Shown: positions 12,664-26,400, counted from the stretch's first letter. The stretch is DNA of 64,000 bases from Ehretia macrophylla (GCA_037974665.1 CM075778.1:11583001-11647000), one strand, 5' to 3'. Notes: generated by a model from the sequence alone, not told the origin. Made by a program: numbers and translations.

Positions 12664-13856
12664 TAAATGTTATAGAATAGTTTCAATGTAAATTTACTGG
12701 TGCACTCCATTTGTGTATATTTAGTATATTATCAATGTTTTCATGCCTATTCACTACCGCAATCTTTACCAATGTAGTAAAGTGCTCTAAATATTTAAAA
12801 CCCATTCATCACCCTATCTTACCAATCCGTAAGGATGGTGTCCAGTGTATCAATTTCCAAATCTTTTTGATTGATTACTATACAAAAAATTTCTAACGTT
12901 TTCTTTTAGAAAGAAAGAACATGAGCAGATCTTTTTTATTACTCTTTTTTTCTATTTGAAGAAAAAACCAATAATACCTTTTTATCAAAACTTGAGACCG
13001 TACTTTTTCTGGTGAGGTACTTATTTTAGCATCTTTGAAAATTAATAATTTTGTTTAGGTTGTGCCCCAACTAGCAAGGTAAGCAAATTTCTGCCCTTGA
13101 TCAGTAGGGATAATATACTAGCCATTTCAATTTTGTCTATCACATGTGGTGCGTCACTCGCCTTCGGTTTTTTTGGTGGTTTAAACTATCATTTTAAGGT
13201 GTGTTACCAGTATTGTAGCCACAACTTACCTTCGTCTTTCGTTTTGACATGATTTAATTTGATATTTACTTGGATGTGAGGATTTCCATGTTACTTATTT
13301 AACTTTGACTTTTGCATGTGTATGGTATATATAAAATGGTAAAAATGTTCTCTTTAGTTTCTCCTACTTTTAAAAAGTCTAATACAATTAAAATCATAGT
13401 TAATTGTAATAAAAGTCATAGTTAAATTGAGAACTCCAGGAAATAAAGTAAATATTTATTTATTGTCTTTTAACAATTTGATAATCCCATTGTATTTGAG
13501 ATTGCTTTCAATATCAATGGCTAAGAACATCAATGATCTGATTTAATACAAAGATTGATTAAATAATTGGTGGGTTGTTTTACAGTAATTCATAACAATA
13601 ATCAAACTGTAACATTGTTCTTTCCAATTTTGTCCTAACAAAGAAGCTAGTCCCCTTCAAACAAAAATCCTTTTGGTCAACTGGTGACCGTTTCGGAGTT
13701 CATGTTACAAAAATAAAACCCTTTCAGTCAGTCTAAACCAAGGTCAATCTCTTACATATTTTTGATGACTCGGTTTTTTATATGTGTAGGTTCACCAACG
13801 ATGTAAGGGACTGATGGATCAGTCTAGATTGACTTAAGATCTTTCTGCTACAAAAA
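12664..13856. other. Intergenic, downstream of the ABC transporter gene
   Basis: AT-rich sequence following the 3' end of the minus-strand ABC gene; it should hold its 3' UTR near 13856. On the minus strand, AATAAA-like words occur near 13450-13462, but no single polyadenylation site can be chosen. No other gene was recognised. Confidence 0.55.
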
Positions 13857-16800
13857 CTAAGATAATGCTATTGCTTCTGTTTCTGCACGAACCAGGCTAG
13901 CATAGACACCATCAAGGTGGGAAGCCATGAGGGCATCATGGCTTCCATATTCTGCTAGTGTACCTTCTTTTAAAACAGCAATGACATGAGCTTCTCTGAT
14001 TGTAGAAAGTCTATGAGCAACAACAATGGTGGTGGTCCTCTTTGAAACTTTCCTGATTGCATCTTGGACATGTTTTTCTGATTCCAAATCCAGCGCACTG
14101 CTTGCTTCATCCAGCAGTAGCACCTTTGACTTCTTCAATATTGCTCTTGCTATTGCAATCCTTTGTTTCTGGCCCCCAGATAATTGGACACCACTCTCAC
14201 CAACCTGTAGTAAGATCAAAATTGTAAATACGTGTCAAAGACAATAAATAAATGAATGTTTAAATTTTTAGATGAGGTGATCAATTAATATTGTGTCAGA
14301 AAAATAGAAAATGTCCACGTACAAGGTTGAATCCAGCCTAAAATATGTTCAACCCCGCTTGCACGTTAGGGGTGTGTTGTAGAATGTCTAAAGTTGATTG
14401 ATAACTGAAAGGAAGTTTAAAAGTTATATTAGAGAATACCTCTGTTCCATAGCCTTGAGGAAGACTGCAGATGAATCTATGGATATAAGCTTCCTTAGCA
14501 GCTTCTTCAATCTCAGACCATGAAGCGTTAAGATTTCCAAAAGCAATGTTCTCTCTGATGCTTCCAGCAAACAATGCTGGCTCTTGCCCCACCAAGGCTG
14601 TTTGCCTTCTCAACCACTTCAAATCAAGCTCCCTCAGATCAGTCCCTCCCATCAGTACCCTCCCTTGAATCGGATCGTAAAACCGTTGTATCATCCATAT
14701 GACAGTTGATTTTCCTGAGCCACTTCCTCCTACCACGGCCAACATTGTCCCACCTTTAATCTTTAGAGAGAAGTCTCTTAACACAATTACATCAGGCCTG
14801 GATGGATATGCAAATGTGACTTCCCGGAACTGGATGTCAAATGGCTTTGACACTTCAAGGTTTCTACCTCTCCGGCGCTCATTGCCTATCAGAGGCCTCC
14901 GATTAATGATATCAAGACCAACAGGTATTGTGCTCGAGGCCATGGAAGTATCCGGCGCAAGACCAGCTAGTTGTCCAACAGAAAAGGAGCTGAGAACAAG
15001 TATTAGGAAAATCTTGTACACGTCGCCAAAGTTTGAATACCCTTGTTTTACAAGGTAAGCGCCGAACCAAAGAGTTAGTGTATAGGCTCCATACATGGCA
15101 CCTTGAGAAACTCCAAGACCTAATCCGAGATTTTGAGCCCTTCTGATAGATGTCCTCTTCGGTTCTGATAAAGCTTGATCAAATGATTGAACTATGAGTT
15201 CCTGAGTCGAGAATGTTGCCACTGTTCGTACATTTGACACAGCACTAGCAGCAATATTGCTCGCCTTGGCATAAGAATTATTGTCTAGCTTTGGCCCAAC
15301 ATTTATGATCAAGCTGAAATAGCTTGCACCAAGTGTGAATGGTGTGAGAAAAGTGGCCAATAGAGCTAATCTCCATTCAAGAAAAAATGATACACCAAGG
15401 CCAACGGCTGCTGAACTCAAGCCCATTAGTATGACTGATAACCGATCACCAAGAACTGAACGAAAGTTGACAGTATCAGTCGACAGCCTGGACACGAGAA
15501 CTCCAGTGGAATTCTCATCAGAATCGTACCAACCAGGTTCTTGTTTAAGCATGGCTCGGAACAATAAATCTCTCACTCTCTGTGTGAGCTTTGTACCAGC
15601 CCAACCACAGAAACCTTGTTGGCCTGTCATGGAGATAATACATCCAAAGCCTAATCCAATCAGTATCAAGCAGAGGTATCCAACTTCCCTTTTAAGTTTT
15701 GAGTTGTCGGGATCAAAGTATACCCTAAGTGCCTCACCTAGTACTAAGGGAAAGGTGGAGAGAATTGCTCCGGCGTGCAAACCTAAGAGCAGCCCAGAAA
15801 ATAACAATTTTAGTTCAGGTCTCTGCAGGTGCCATACCTCTGAAAGTCGATATTTTCCCTTTCGTACCTTTAGATCTTCATCCTTTAATTGATCTTCTCC
15901 TACCTTGGATTGTAAGTACTTGGATCTTGACATTTCATTAGCATTTCTGGCTCTTGATTGATCATAAATGGATTTCTCATAGGCAGAGAACTCTAAATCC
16001 TTGGAAGTATCATTTTGTTTCAACATATTATTTGGGACTGCTTCTGAAGCAAGCTTGACCAGATTATAGTAGGAACCAGCTTTTTCCATGAGCTGCTGAT
16101 GGTTACCTATCTCAACAACAGAACCACGATCAAGCACAACAATTGTGTGAGCATTTCTAACCGTTGCCAGCCGATGAGCAATGATGATGGTGGTTCTGCC
16201 TACAGAAATCTTGTCAATAGCCTTTTGGACTGCAATCTCAGACTCAGGGTCTAAGGCACTTGTTGCCTCATCTAATAGAAGGATCCTAGGGTCTTTTATC
16301 ATCGCTCGAGCAATTGCAATCCGCTGCTTTTGACCACCAGAAAGTAAGGTACCTCGATCTCCTACCTGGACAAAAGAATTGAGATTTCGAAGACACATAC
16401 AAGTAAGTTTGGGTTGGCATGTCTCCCTACAAATGTGTAGATGTCTCTAGTTTGAAAGATAGAACAGATCAAAATATTGCACCTGTGTATCATAGCCTTC
16501 TGGAAGGCCACAGATGAAGTTGTGAGCATTTGCAGCAGTACATGCTGTAGTCGCTTCTTTTTTTGTCGCGTTCTCCTTGCCAATAATCACATTTTCGAGT
16601 ATTGTCATTGGAAAGAGGACAGGTTCTTGACCGACCATACCTATCTGGCTTCTTAGCCACTTAACTTGCAATGACCTCAAGTCATTACCATCCAAGGAAA
16701 TGAAGCCTGCAAAACATTTGAGGCTCAAATTAGTTACAACTATTGTCACTTCATCTACCAAAATGCATCACCTATTGCCACTAATAATGAGCGCTTACCA

Positions 16801-19657
16801 TGGGTAGGATCATAAAACCTCTCTATAAGAGCAAAAACCGTAGACTTTCCACCTCCACTAGCACCAACTAATGCTATAGTTTTTGAAGCCGGAATCACTA
16901 AATTAAGAGATTGGAGAATTGGGACAGTTGGACGAGAGGGGTAGGCAAAGGTAACACCTCGGAACTCAATGTTCCCTCGTATACTTGATATCCTCTTCCC
17001 CTCAGGACTATAGGGATCAATCTCTGGAATTCTTTCTATAACTTCAAATACTCTGCTAGCTGCAACTGTTCCTTGTGCAAATTGTGCAAAATATGATAGA
17101 GATAGTGCCAAGCCCCTGTGGAAATTGTTTACACAAACTTAATTATGTTTATTCATGAACTATATGTATGAGATGCACATTTAAATGGATGTTTTTGCAG
17201 GATCTTAAAGTTATTTTCTTTTCAAGTTTAGTTATTGATTTTGTTTGCATTCTTGTTATGCATATAGGGGAGAAGAAAAAAGACTTTCTACCTGCCGCCT
17301 AGAGTGACACCAAAGAAACAAGCAATGGCATCACCTCCTGAGATCTCTCCCTTAGCAACCAAGATTGATCCGTACCAGAAAGCTAATGCCCACGTTGCAT
17401 AAGTAACCAAATATATAACTCCAATTCCTGCGCCCTTGGCGAAGCCAAGTTTTGCACCAAATGGTACTGATTTCTCGAGGAGGTCAGCATATTTTGCAGC
17501 CAAATGATCCTCTGCTACAAATGAAAAGACGGTTCTAATTGAACTTAGAGCTTGTTCTGCAAGGCTACCAGCTTTGCGATAAGAGTCCTGAAGCATCAAA
17601 GAGTAAAAGGTGTAAGATGGATAAACTGTAAAAGAAGAATCTATTTATATGGCTAAGCTATGATCCCTTCCTCTCACCTCTTCTTTCGCAGTTAGGCCAA
17701 CATATACAGCCTTATACGCAATCCCACAGAACATCGTTAAGGGGGTGACTGCTAAAACTGCCAGAGAGATCTTCCATGATCTCAGGAAACCAACTATGTA
17801 ACCGCAGATGAAGGTGAATATATGATGAACAAAATGTGCCATCTGCATTAAAAGACAGTTATTAGCAGATTATTACCGATGATTGGGACAACTTTGTGCA
17901 TAAATTGACCACAAATACTTAGTCTCATTTCCAGCTTCACCAGCACAATAAAGAACTTCAAATAGAGTTATAAAGAGATATTAACATTCACTTTTCACCT
18001 TCTCTCCCATCACTTCTTGAATTTGTGCTACATCACTTGAGATTCCATGCATAATATCCCCAGTGTTGATTTCTGTATCAAAAAAGCCTATATCCTGTCG
18101 CAATATCGCCTTCAAATACTCGGTTCTTATTCGATGAGCTGATCGTTCTCCGACCAGTCTCCAACATGTGATCTCTGCCATCAGAAGTAATTTCAGGTAA
18201 GAGATTGAAATCGCAAAAGATGAGAATAATCATATGCGTCTAGCTTACCCATATATGCTCCAACCATGACTACTGCTGCCAGTCCGGTCATCAGCAGACA
18301 TATCTGAAGATTGTATCAGATTCCATAAAAAGAACTTTCATCAGCTGAACAATATATCTGATTGATTATACTTATGATGTTACAAAGAATATTAATTTTT
18401 TGCAATTTCATTGACTGGTAATTCTGAAAGATTTCGGGTTACTTTTTTTTCGTTTAAATCGTATAAATTTTGTACAAGGGTGAAAGCATATGTTCTGTTT
18501 TCTTCATATTTAGATATATATATATATAACAAGTTGAATACCTTTTCAACATCTTTCATCATCTTCTCTTTACCATCTTTAGCAATGTTATTCACAAAAT
18601 TTCCGAAAAGGAAAGAATACCAAGGAAGCGATCCTCCATTTATCAGAGCTCCCAAGCAACCAAATAGCACGAGGACTAAATCAAATTTAGTTGAATACTT
18701 GAATAAACTTAGCAGCCCGAGTGACCTAGGTACCCTAGCATCATCTTCATCATCATCATCATCAATGTCTTCGTATATTGCTTCCTTATGGAATCCATCA
18801 GACACATGATCCGACTTATGGTGGTGATGACCATGATCGACACTTGTCAAGTCATCACCAGCATTGCCAACACTGAATCCCATATGATCATAATGCCCAT
18901 GGTGAAGATGATGAGTACTGCTGTGATTAACGTGTGAAATGTCATGATCAAGATAGTCACGACCATGACCACCAAATCTTGAATCCTCAGTGCCATCATA
19001 CGGATAAGCATGTTTTACATCCTCTGTTTCATCAAGATCAACAACACTTAGTTCGTCTTCAGCGGCCAAAGGACTACTATTTCCAGCAATTCCTTCCTTA
19101 ATGGTGGATAGTCTTCGAATCATTTGGTACTTGCTATATTCAGCAGAAGTGTAATTTCTCCCAACAAAAGAGTTTTCAGTATCTGGAGCGACATAGCTAT
19201 GCAGCTCAAGCCTCCCTGTTGGTAATGCATCGTAGCCAGCATTACTAGATTCATACTGAGGATTCGTGAAGCTACTAAATCCACCGGAAGCGCGCGAAAG
19301 ATAATAATCATTAGCTGATCTCCTGAAAATCCTACTGCCAGCAACACTAGATGGACTGCTAGCTGCACTGGCTGTCCATGGAGTTAAAGCAGCGCCAAGA
19401 TTACGACCTTCACGCCACCCTGTTGGCTCAAACTGCCAGGAAAGCTCGCCTTGCCAGGATCGGTCATCGTCCGAGGCAAAAGGGGTGGCTGGAGTCGGGT
19501 TTCTGTGGCTGAAATGGTAAGAGCTGGAAAATGAAAATGAGGGAGACTGGTGCTGAGACATTGCACTAGCGTTAACAGGTGAAGGATGGCGTCGCCTGTG
19601 AGAGGCTCGCGATCTACTAGATGATGCATACTCAATCTCAAACGAAGATTCAGCCAT
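13857..19657 (-). CDS. ABC transporter B family member (P-glycoprotein/ABCB19-like), nine exons
   Basis: Full-length ABC exporter, expected in the plasma membrane; ABCB members move auxin or other amphipathic compounds, and the substrate here is unknown. Exons (minus): 19657-18542, 18303-18249, 18174-17999, 17842-17678, 17587-17292, 17115-16799, 16706-16483, 16365-14440, 14204-13857. All junctions are GT-AG and in phase, giving 1540 residues plus a stop. Domain order is TMD1 (from about residue 325), NBD1, TMD2, NBD2. NBD1 has Walker A GASGGGKS (about 687-694), signature LSGGQ (about 791), Walker B ILLLDEA and H-loop [11 protein letters not shown]2 has GGSGSGKS (about 1327), LSGGQ (about 1433), [12 protein letters not shown] and VVAHRLST. 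All catalytic motifs are intact. The first roughly 320 residues are an unusual Ser-rich, then His-rich, then acidic extension. The start is the first ATG of a frame that stays open into TMD1. ABCB19-like is a family-level call; orthology is not proven. Confidence 0.95.
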
Positions 19658-19889
19658 GAATTGTCTACTAGATGGTATGCAATTTGCAATAGTTTTGTGT
19701 TATTATGTAACCGTGTATGAGATAGAATTTTCTCCTTTTTTTTTTTTCTGGAGAGATGAGAGTTTTAAAACGTTACTTACAAGTGCAAGTTAGAAAGCAG
19801 CTGTACTTTGAATGAGCTTTGGAACCGAATGGTTTTGAGCTATCCGCCTGTCTTCTGGCACTCGTACAAAAATGTAGATGCTAGTAAAC

Positions 19890-19898
19890 ATATATAGC
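19890..19898 (-). promoter_or_regulatory. Candidate TATA box of the ABC transporter gene
   Basis: Minus-strand GCTATATATG lies about 235 bp upstream of the ABCB start codon, a reasonable distance for a TATA box plus a leader of about 200 bp. AT-rich surroundings make chance matches easy, so this is only a candidate. Confidence 0.25.
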
Positions 19899-21860
19899 AA
19901 GAATATGTATCCTGATGAGGGTCAAAATAGTCCGGGATGTAAGAGTAATATGGCTAACAGTAAGCGGGGGTGAATCAGTAACACGCTAAATGATCCCTCG
20001 AGCATAAATGGGTTCTCGAGCAACCTTTCTTTCGTCTTTTTATGTGACGTGGCCCTGGGACCTTTAACTCGAATAACTATAAATACTGAATTGTAAAGCC
20101 ATGAACAAATAATTACAATTTGATATTTTTACTTGATATTAACTTCTTTAACCCCTTTTAAGTCCAACCTTATTCACAGGGGTTTGAAGTTGAGAGATCA
20201 AAATTCAGTTAAAAATACTATTTAACAAAAACTTAAAGCGAGCGCTGGCCTCTACCCCTTCCAATAACACCCTTACTTATTCACAATAGTGATTTGAACG
20301 TTAGAGCTAACTCTGAAATACATCTCACACCTTATTCTTTATTTGTTTTATAGACATTCAACCCAAGAGTACAACTTTCAGTTAAAGAATCAAAGTCTGG
20401 CGAATTTTTACATTATCATATACATATATGTATATATATAATACTTTTCTATGTTAGATGATCACAAGTATTATGGTCAATCTCCAATACTAAATAAGCT
20501 TATCTTATGTCCTTTTTTTTTTTCTAGTAATTCATGCTTTAAAAAAAAAAAAAAAAAGTTTGACCCGTATTAACGTCCTTACACATCCCATCAATAACAA
20601 TGACATGTACATATATAAAATGTAAAAAATACTGAAAATTCAATGCTATATGGAAAATGGTGGGCCGGCAAGGCTGAAATGCTACTGTACTATGCCCCTT
20701 CCTTTCTTTTGATGACTTACATGATTACGTCTCAAGTTCAAAATTTTGAACTTATAATTAAGATTAATATTTATTATTTTGTGTTTCAAATTCATTGTAC
20801 TAAAATATTGGAGTGTATTTAATTATTTCATACGAATAAATTATGGGTTTCAATATTAGTATGTATGATCGCGGTTTACTCTACTTAATACTAATTAATT
20901 TTAAAATAATATATCTAGTTAATTAACAAGGTATCAGAGCATGTTATCCGTCCATCTACTTGGTACAATTTGTTGTTCTTATACCACATTATTCATTAAT
21001 TGTATTTTAATAATTGATTAAAATAAAATCATTAACTGGACTTATGAATCAATGATCGTATCAATGTCTCTTATCGATATAAGACATACATAAATAATTT
21101 TTAAGAGTCACGCATCACTTTCTATGATGAATCTACGACTGTAGATCCTAAGCTGTTATTCTAGATTTACTGAGGTGCCGGCATCTTGGGTCTCAATCAT
21201 TGACTCAGTAGTTATTATCAAAGCTTTAAATTTCAAGAATTGCATTATTCAACTGAAGCTTGTCCTTTTCAGTGTTCTTCTGTCTTCCATTTGGTTTCAA
21301 CTTTTTTTATCTGAAACTTTTTTTATAAGAGATATTACTAACATAGACCTGGCTATTCAGGGTGGCTTTTATGTTCATTTACGCATCTTCTCATTCAAAA
21401 GACAAATGGAAATCCAAATCAACCAAACATTGAAGCGAGTCCAAAAGATGATAAAATTATTTAAACTTGATATGAGGTGATGAACCTAGCAAGAGTATAA
21501 TGGACATTTAATTGTTAAGCCCCATTTACAAGGACCTCGAATCGACAAATTCCCCGAGTATAGTAAAAGAAGCTAATCTAGCCTACTCTATTGTGAGGTA
21601 TGTAGATGCCCAATCTTTAGGAATGTCCGAGAAACCCGTAAACCGTCTTAAAAAGGGTAATACACATGCCAACATTTCCTATGGGCGGAACTAGTATATA
21701 TATGCTTATACATATTTCGAGGAAGATAACTGCTATTTTATATTCTCACTTTATATACTTTATTTAATCATCCCGACCTTGCTAATTTAAGTATCGGAGG
21801 AGTCCTCTGGATACAACCCTGAAGTACCTTGTTTTGCAGGTAAACTTCCACTAAGGATGG
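19899..21860. other. Upstream of the ABC gene; intergenic, one orphan LTR primer-site motif
   Basis: AT-rich sequence with poly-T and poly-A runs (20512-20555). At 20932-20943 the plus strand reads GGTATCAGAGCA, matching the tRNA-Met primer site of LTR retroelements and preceded by TTAACA, as after an LTR end. No matching LTR or coding remnant is seen nearby. The 101-residue open frame at 21175-21480 is hydrophobic but matches no family I know. Confidence 0.45.
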
Positions 21861-21956
21861 TATTACTGTCAAAGATATCTTAGTTGTATCTTTATCCATA
21901 CTCATGTTTCATATGTATATCTCTTATGTATAGCTAGACTTGGAATCTGTTGTATC

Positions 21957-22816
21957 TGTTAGGTTTCTGGCTCTTTAATCAATTTGATAATTAATCAAAT
22001 GAACTAAGTAAATTTACAGAAAAATAAATTTGTTGCAACAAAAGTAAAAACACATAAATTTTATCGTGGTTCAACCATCTTGGTCTACGTCCACGCGGCC
22101 ATCCCCTGGCCAACAAACCAATCCACTAAGTTTCAAGAGATTACAGACATCAATGGAAACTTACGCAATTGAAGACTCCCTCTTAACCCTTGCCGCCTAG
22201 GTGTAAGACTCCCTTAGTAGATTCTCTAGTTTGACGAGCTCCCCTCGACTTACAAAAGTTCTCTCACGATAACACACCTTCTTCTCCCGAAGAATGTATA
22301 CTAAAACATAAATAAAAGAGTCTTGAAACTCTAGATGGATTGGTCAATACATATGACAAAACACTGACTGTGTTGCAATCCTAAATAAAACATTCAGTAT
22401 ATTATGTTACACAGTATGTTGCAACACGACCTGACACAGACAACCTATTGCTAACTCACGAATCTGTTCCTTTTTCTGCTCACTGCTCGTTGCACCTTCA
22501 CCTGAGAAATGAGACGCCTATTTGAAGGATTTGCTTGGGATGTTGAGTATACGCAGAAGAGTCTTCAAGATAATCTAATTAGCTCAAGAGTTCTTGATAA
22601 TCTTGACTTTATCACATTATCACTTTATCTCCAAGATATCTTCATAGTCATGTGGACTCTTCAAGAATTCTTCTAGCATTAGAACACTTCAGAACATGAA
22701 TCCCTCCTGATCGTGACTTCTTCATAGATTCCTGCAAGCTCAAACTGCCACACGCAATATCCATAATATTTGCAAAACACAGCCAACAATAATAAAAGAA
22801 AAATCAGATCCTAACA
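21957..22816 (-). repeat. C2 3' LTR (left copy)
   Basis: 860-bp direct repeat of 26627-27483, running from TGTTAGGTTTCTGG to AGATCCTAACA. A polypurine tract (minus AAAGGGGGAGATT) touches its inner edge. About 34 differences from the other copy were counted by eye. Confidence 0.92.
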
Positions 22817-22817
22817 A

Positions 22818-23052
22818 TCTCCCCCTTTGGCTTTGTTTTGGCAAAAATTCACAAGCAATGGTTAACATCAAAATAAGCAATGTAAACAATCTCTCCCTTA
22901 GTAAGGTAACTCATAATTGAGAAAAGCTCAAAACATAAACCAAACAATTATAAACCAGCCTGCTAAATTCAATCATAAAAAAAAATAGTGTAACACAAAA
23001 TTTTGCAAAACATAAATCAAACCATTAGCTTGTGGGATCCATCTCCCCCTTT
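22818..23052 (-). other. Repeated polypurine tracts of C2
   Basis: Minus-strand AAAGGGGGAGAT occurs both beside the 3' LTR (22818-22829) and again about 220 bp inward (23040-23052). A weaker form lies near 22890. Several polypurine tracts in this interval are typical of the Sirevirus lineage of copia elements. Confidence 0.7.
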
Positions 23053-23229
23053 GACAAAAGAAACCAAAGTAGTAGAATAGAGTATCAGAGCAATAGAAAA
23101 GCATAACATAAAACATCAACCAGAAGTATGGACCTAGAGCAAAGTAGCAGAATGGAAATATAGCGAAGTATCAGAACAATAAAACAAAACCATTAAAGGA
23201 TCAGAGCAATAATTATCAATCAAATGAAC

Positions 23230-23460
23230 ATTCAAACAACGGATTTGTAGACGAAATCAAATAGGGGCTGTTGTCCTTCCATCAACTTCTCAAGATCAGC
23301 CATGATCTTCTGTTGATTAGCTTTAACAGTGGCTTGATCGTTGCACACCTCATAGACTTTACTCTGATGTTTCTGCACCTGTTGCAACAACACATCAGAA
23401 GTTGTTGCAAAAGATGGTCCAACATGCCCTTCAGCTCGAGGCTCCCCCTGAATATCACCT
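23230..23460 (-). pseudogene. Extra open stretch downstream of pol in C2
   Basis: A minus-strand open stretch between the pol remnant and the 3' LTR encodes a polar, Gln/Lys-rich segment (for example LLQQVQKHQSKVYEV and IMADLEKLMEGQQPLFDF), ending about 410 bp from the LTR. Some Sireviruses carry an additional open frame at this place, sometimes called envelope-like. I see no signal peptide or membrane segment, and its function is unknown. Confidence 0.5.
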
Positions 23461-26400
23461 TAGCTTTCAAGAAACCTGTAAAACAATGCTCTAGCAATTT
23501 CTCAAGAAGATGAAGTGGTGAGTAGCGAATAAATGAGAGAGAAATCCGTATGAGACAAAAGGAATTTTAGATGAGCAAACTTTATAAAAGAAAGAGTTTT
23601 TTTTTTTAATGATTAGAGTCCTAGATTAACATGCAACAATGCCACAAGTTTATTGGAACTCAAACTCTCTTGAATAGTCACAACTTTTTAGCTTACCAAT
23701 ATCAACACATATCTTCCATGTCAACCAACAGATTTGACGTCAAAGAAAAACTTATTTTTCCATTTTTTTCCCTTATGGCACAAGTTTAGTTGAAAAAGAT
23801 TGTTTCAGTCCATGTTGCAACACTACTTCACCAATCAGCCACATAAGTACTCAAACTTATGAAGTAATTTCTCAAACATAAAACAATGAATGTCACAAAA
23901 AAATCCACATTGATTGTGATATCATCAACAATAAATCAGATTTATTCAATACTCAAATCACACAAGAATTTATAACTTGAATCATGTGTGTATGTGAAAG
24001 CTATATAAAGATCTTTCTTGAAATTCCTCAGAATCAGGCTTTGCAAGATTTAGAATTTAAAACAACCTGATCGTCAAATCACATTGCAAAAATTTTCCAC
24101 ATGAATATTGGACTTGGTAGCTTTCACTCTAGAACTTTCAATCTGGTCTAGGTAGCTTTTTCCAGTCTTTACCTTTTTTTCGTGTTTGTTTATTTTCTTT
24201 TATTTTCTTTTTTTTTCATGTGAGAATAGAGTACATGAATGGATAAAGAGACATCTCATTATATCCAGAGTCACTAGGCAGCTTAAACTCCTGCACTTGC
24301 AAACCATTAAAATCAGTTTCTCAATCAAATCAAAATATAGTGTGCACAAGAAGTATGGTTCAAATAATAAATATCAAGTTGATTTAATTATTAAACTTTT
24401 ACATCTCTTAAGACTCATCACTTTCATGTTTCAATGCATGTGCCAACAGTAATCAATAGATTTTCTCAAAACGTCAAATCTCACATAGTCAAGTGTCTTA
24501 GTGAAAATGTCTGCTAGTTAATGTTATGTTGCAACATATTCTAGAACAATTTTTTTTGTTTCAACTATACCATTTTTTTTGTGTTGAAAACTCATGTGAT
24601 ATTCATTGTGCAGTGCAAATTCGGAAAATGCAAAGTTCTCAGATTCCCTACCATGATCATTTTTTATTCTAACAACATTTCTTATGTTGCAACTTTTCTC
24701 TGTTTTTAACCTTAAGCACAAATTTTTGAATGCATCAGATGTGTCAGATTTTCTTACCCAGATCTGTTTCAAGTTCTGTTGCAATAAATCAACCCTTACA
24801 TTGGTGATTTTCTAGGCTTATCATAAAAGAAGGGATTGACAAACATACCTCTTTTCAGATCATCAGTATACTTATAGCATCATGGTCTGATGTGTCCAGG
24901 AACGCCATAGTAGTGACAGATTGGAACAAATCTCCTTTGCTTTCCTTCTGAAATTTTTGCCTTTGTCATAGGCAATGTTGCAACATGCGCTTGCAGCTTT
25001 GGCTCCTTAGTTTCTTTGACAAAGATAGTTTTACCAGTTGAATTACCTTCTTGGAACCCAAGTCCATGTGATCTCCATTTGGCTTTTGAATTGACAACAT
25101 ATGATCAAGCTTCAAAGTTCCTGAATTCACTATCTTCACATTCCGCTGAGTTTGTTTCAGCTCACGTTGTAACTCTTCAATCTTCAGATTACTTTCGGCT
25201 GCTTGGATCTGATGGTTTCTCACAGATTTTGTCAAGTCAGCCTTTTGTTCTTCCAGTTCATTGATCTTTTCTTCTAACTCTTGATTCTTCTTGCATACAA
25301 TCAGCCATTTTTCATACATCTCCTTATATGCTTTCACGATTCCTTCTTCATCCAGATCATCGTCACACTCTGTTTTAGAATTTGTACTGCTGTCATCTGA
25401 TAACACATGTTCTGTTGTGAACATTGTTGCAACAGATGGTGCGACATCAGTTGAACCTGACTTTCTGCCATTCTATCCTATTGCAATAGCGAATGCAACA
25501 TAATTGCTGGTGTATCATTCATCACTTTCAGAAATATCTTCATCACCTCAAGTGGTATTCATGGCTCTATTCTTTTTCTTCAAGATATTTGCACATTCAG
25601 CCTGTATATGACCAAATCCTTCGCACACCCTGCACTGAATGCCTTTATTTTTATTTTTCTCCTCGAACGGTTTTCCATTTTGCCTTCTGAATGTCTCAGG
25701 ATTTGTTGTAACAGTCTGCTTCCTTTCAAAAGTTGCTAGCCTATATCCACTTCTCTGCTTCTTCCATTTTTTCAGCACTTTGTTGAAATTCTTTGTGAGT
25801 AATGCTAAAGATTCAGTAATTTCTGAATCTTCATCATAGTAAGAGCTTTGATCATCTTTACTTTGAACTTCAGCTTGGAATGCAATGTTTTTCTCTTTTC
25901 TTTTTTGTTTGAACTTCATCTCAAATATTTGAAGTGAACCCATTAATTCATCCAGCTTCATGTCATCAACATTTTTTGCTTCTTCAATGGCAGCAACCTT
26001 GATGGCGAATCTTTTGGGAAGTGATCGTAACACCTTCCTCACAAGCTTTGAATCAGAATATTTTTCTCCAAGTGCAAACGCCTCATTTGCAATGTCACAC
26101 AATTTGCCATTGAAATCAGCAATAGTCTCATCATCTTGGATCTTCAATTCCTCAAATCTTGTTACAAGAATTTGAAGCTTGGACACTTTGACAACTGTTG
26201 TTCCTTCATATGCAGTCTGTAAAATAGTCTAAGCATCTTTAGCAGTTTCACAAGTTGAAATCAGTTTAAATTGATTTAGATCTACAACATTAAAAATCGC
26301 ATTTAAAGCCTTAGAATTATTGTTAGCCAAACGATCTTCATTTGCGGTCCATTGATCCTTATTTTTCGGCACATCAATTCCTTCATCATTCTTCATTGTA

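Noticed and set aside
15335-15892. 185-residue open frame on the plus strand
   Set aside because: It is antisense to exon 8 of the ABC transporter, whose minus-strand reading has clear domain motifs.
21175-21480. 101-residue hydrophobic open frame
   Set aside because: No start context, homologue or splice partner recognised; AT-rich DNA easily gives such frames.
23271-23513. 80-residue plus-strand open frame
   Set aside because: It is antisense to the extra open stretch of C2, and the minus strand fits the element's direction.
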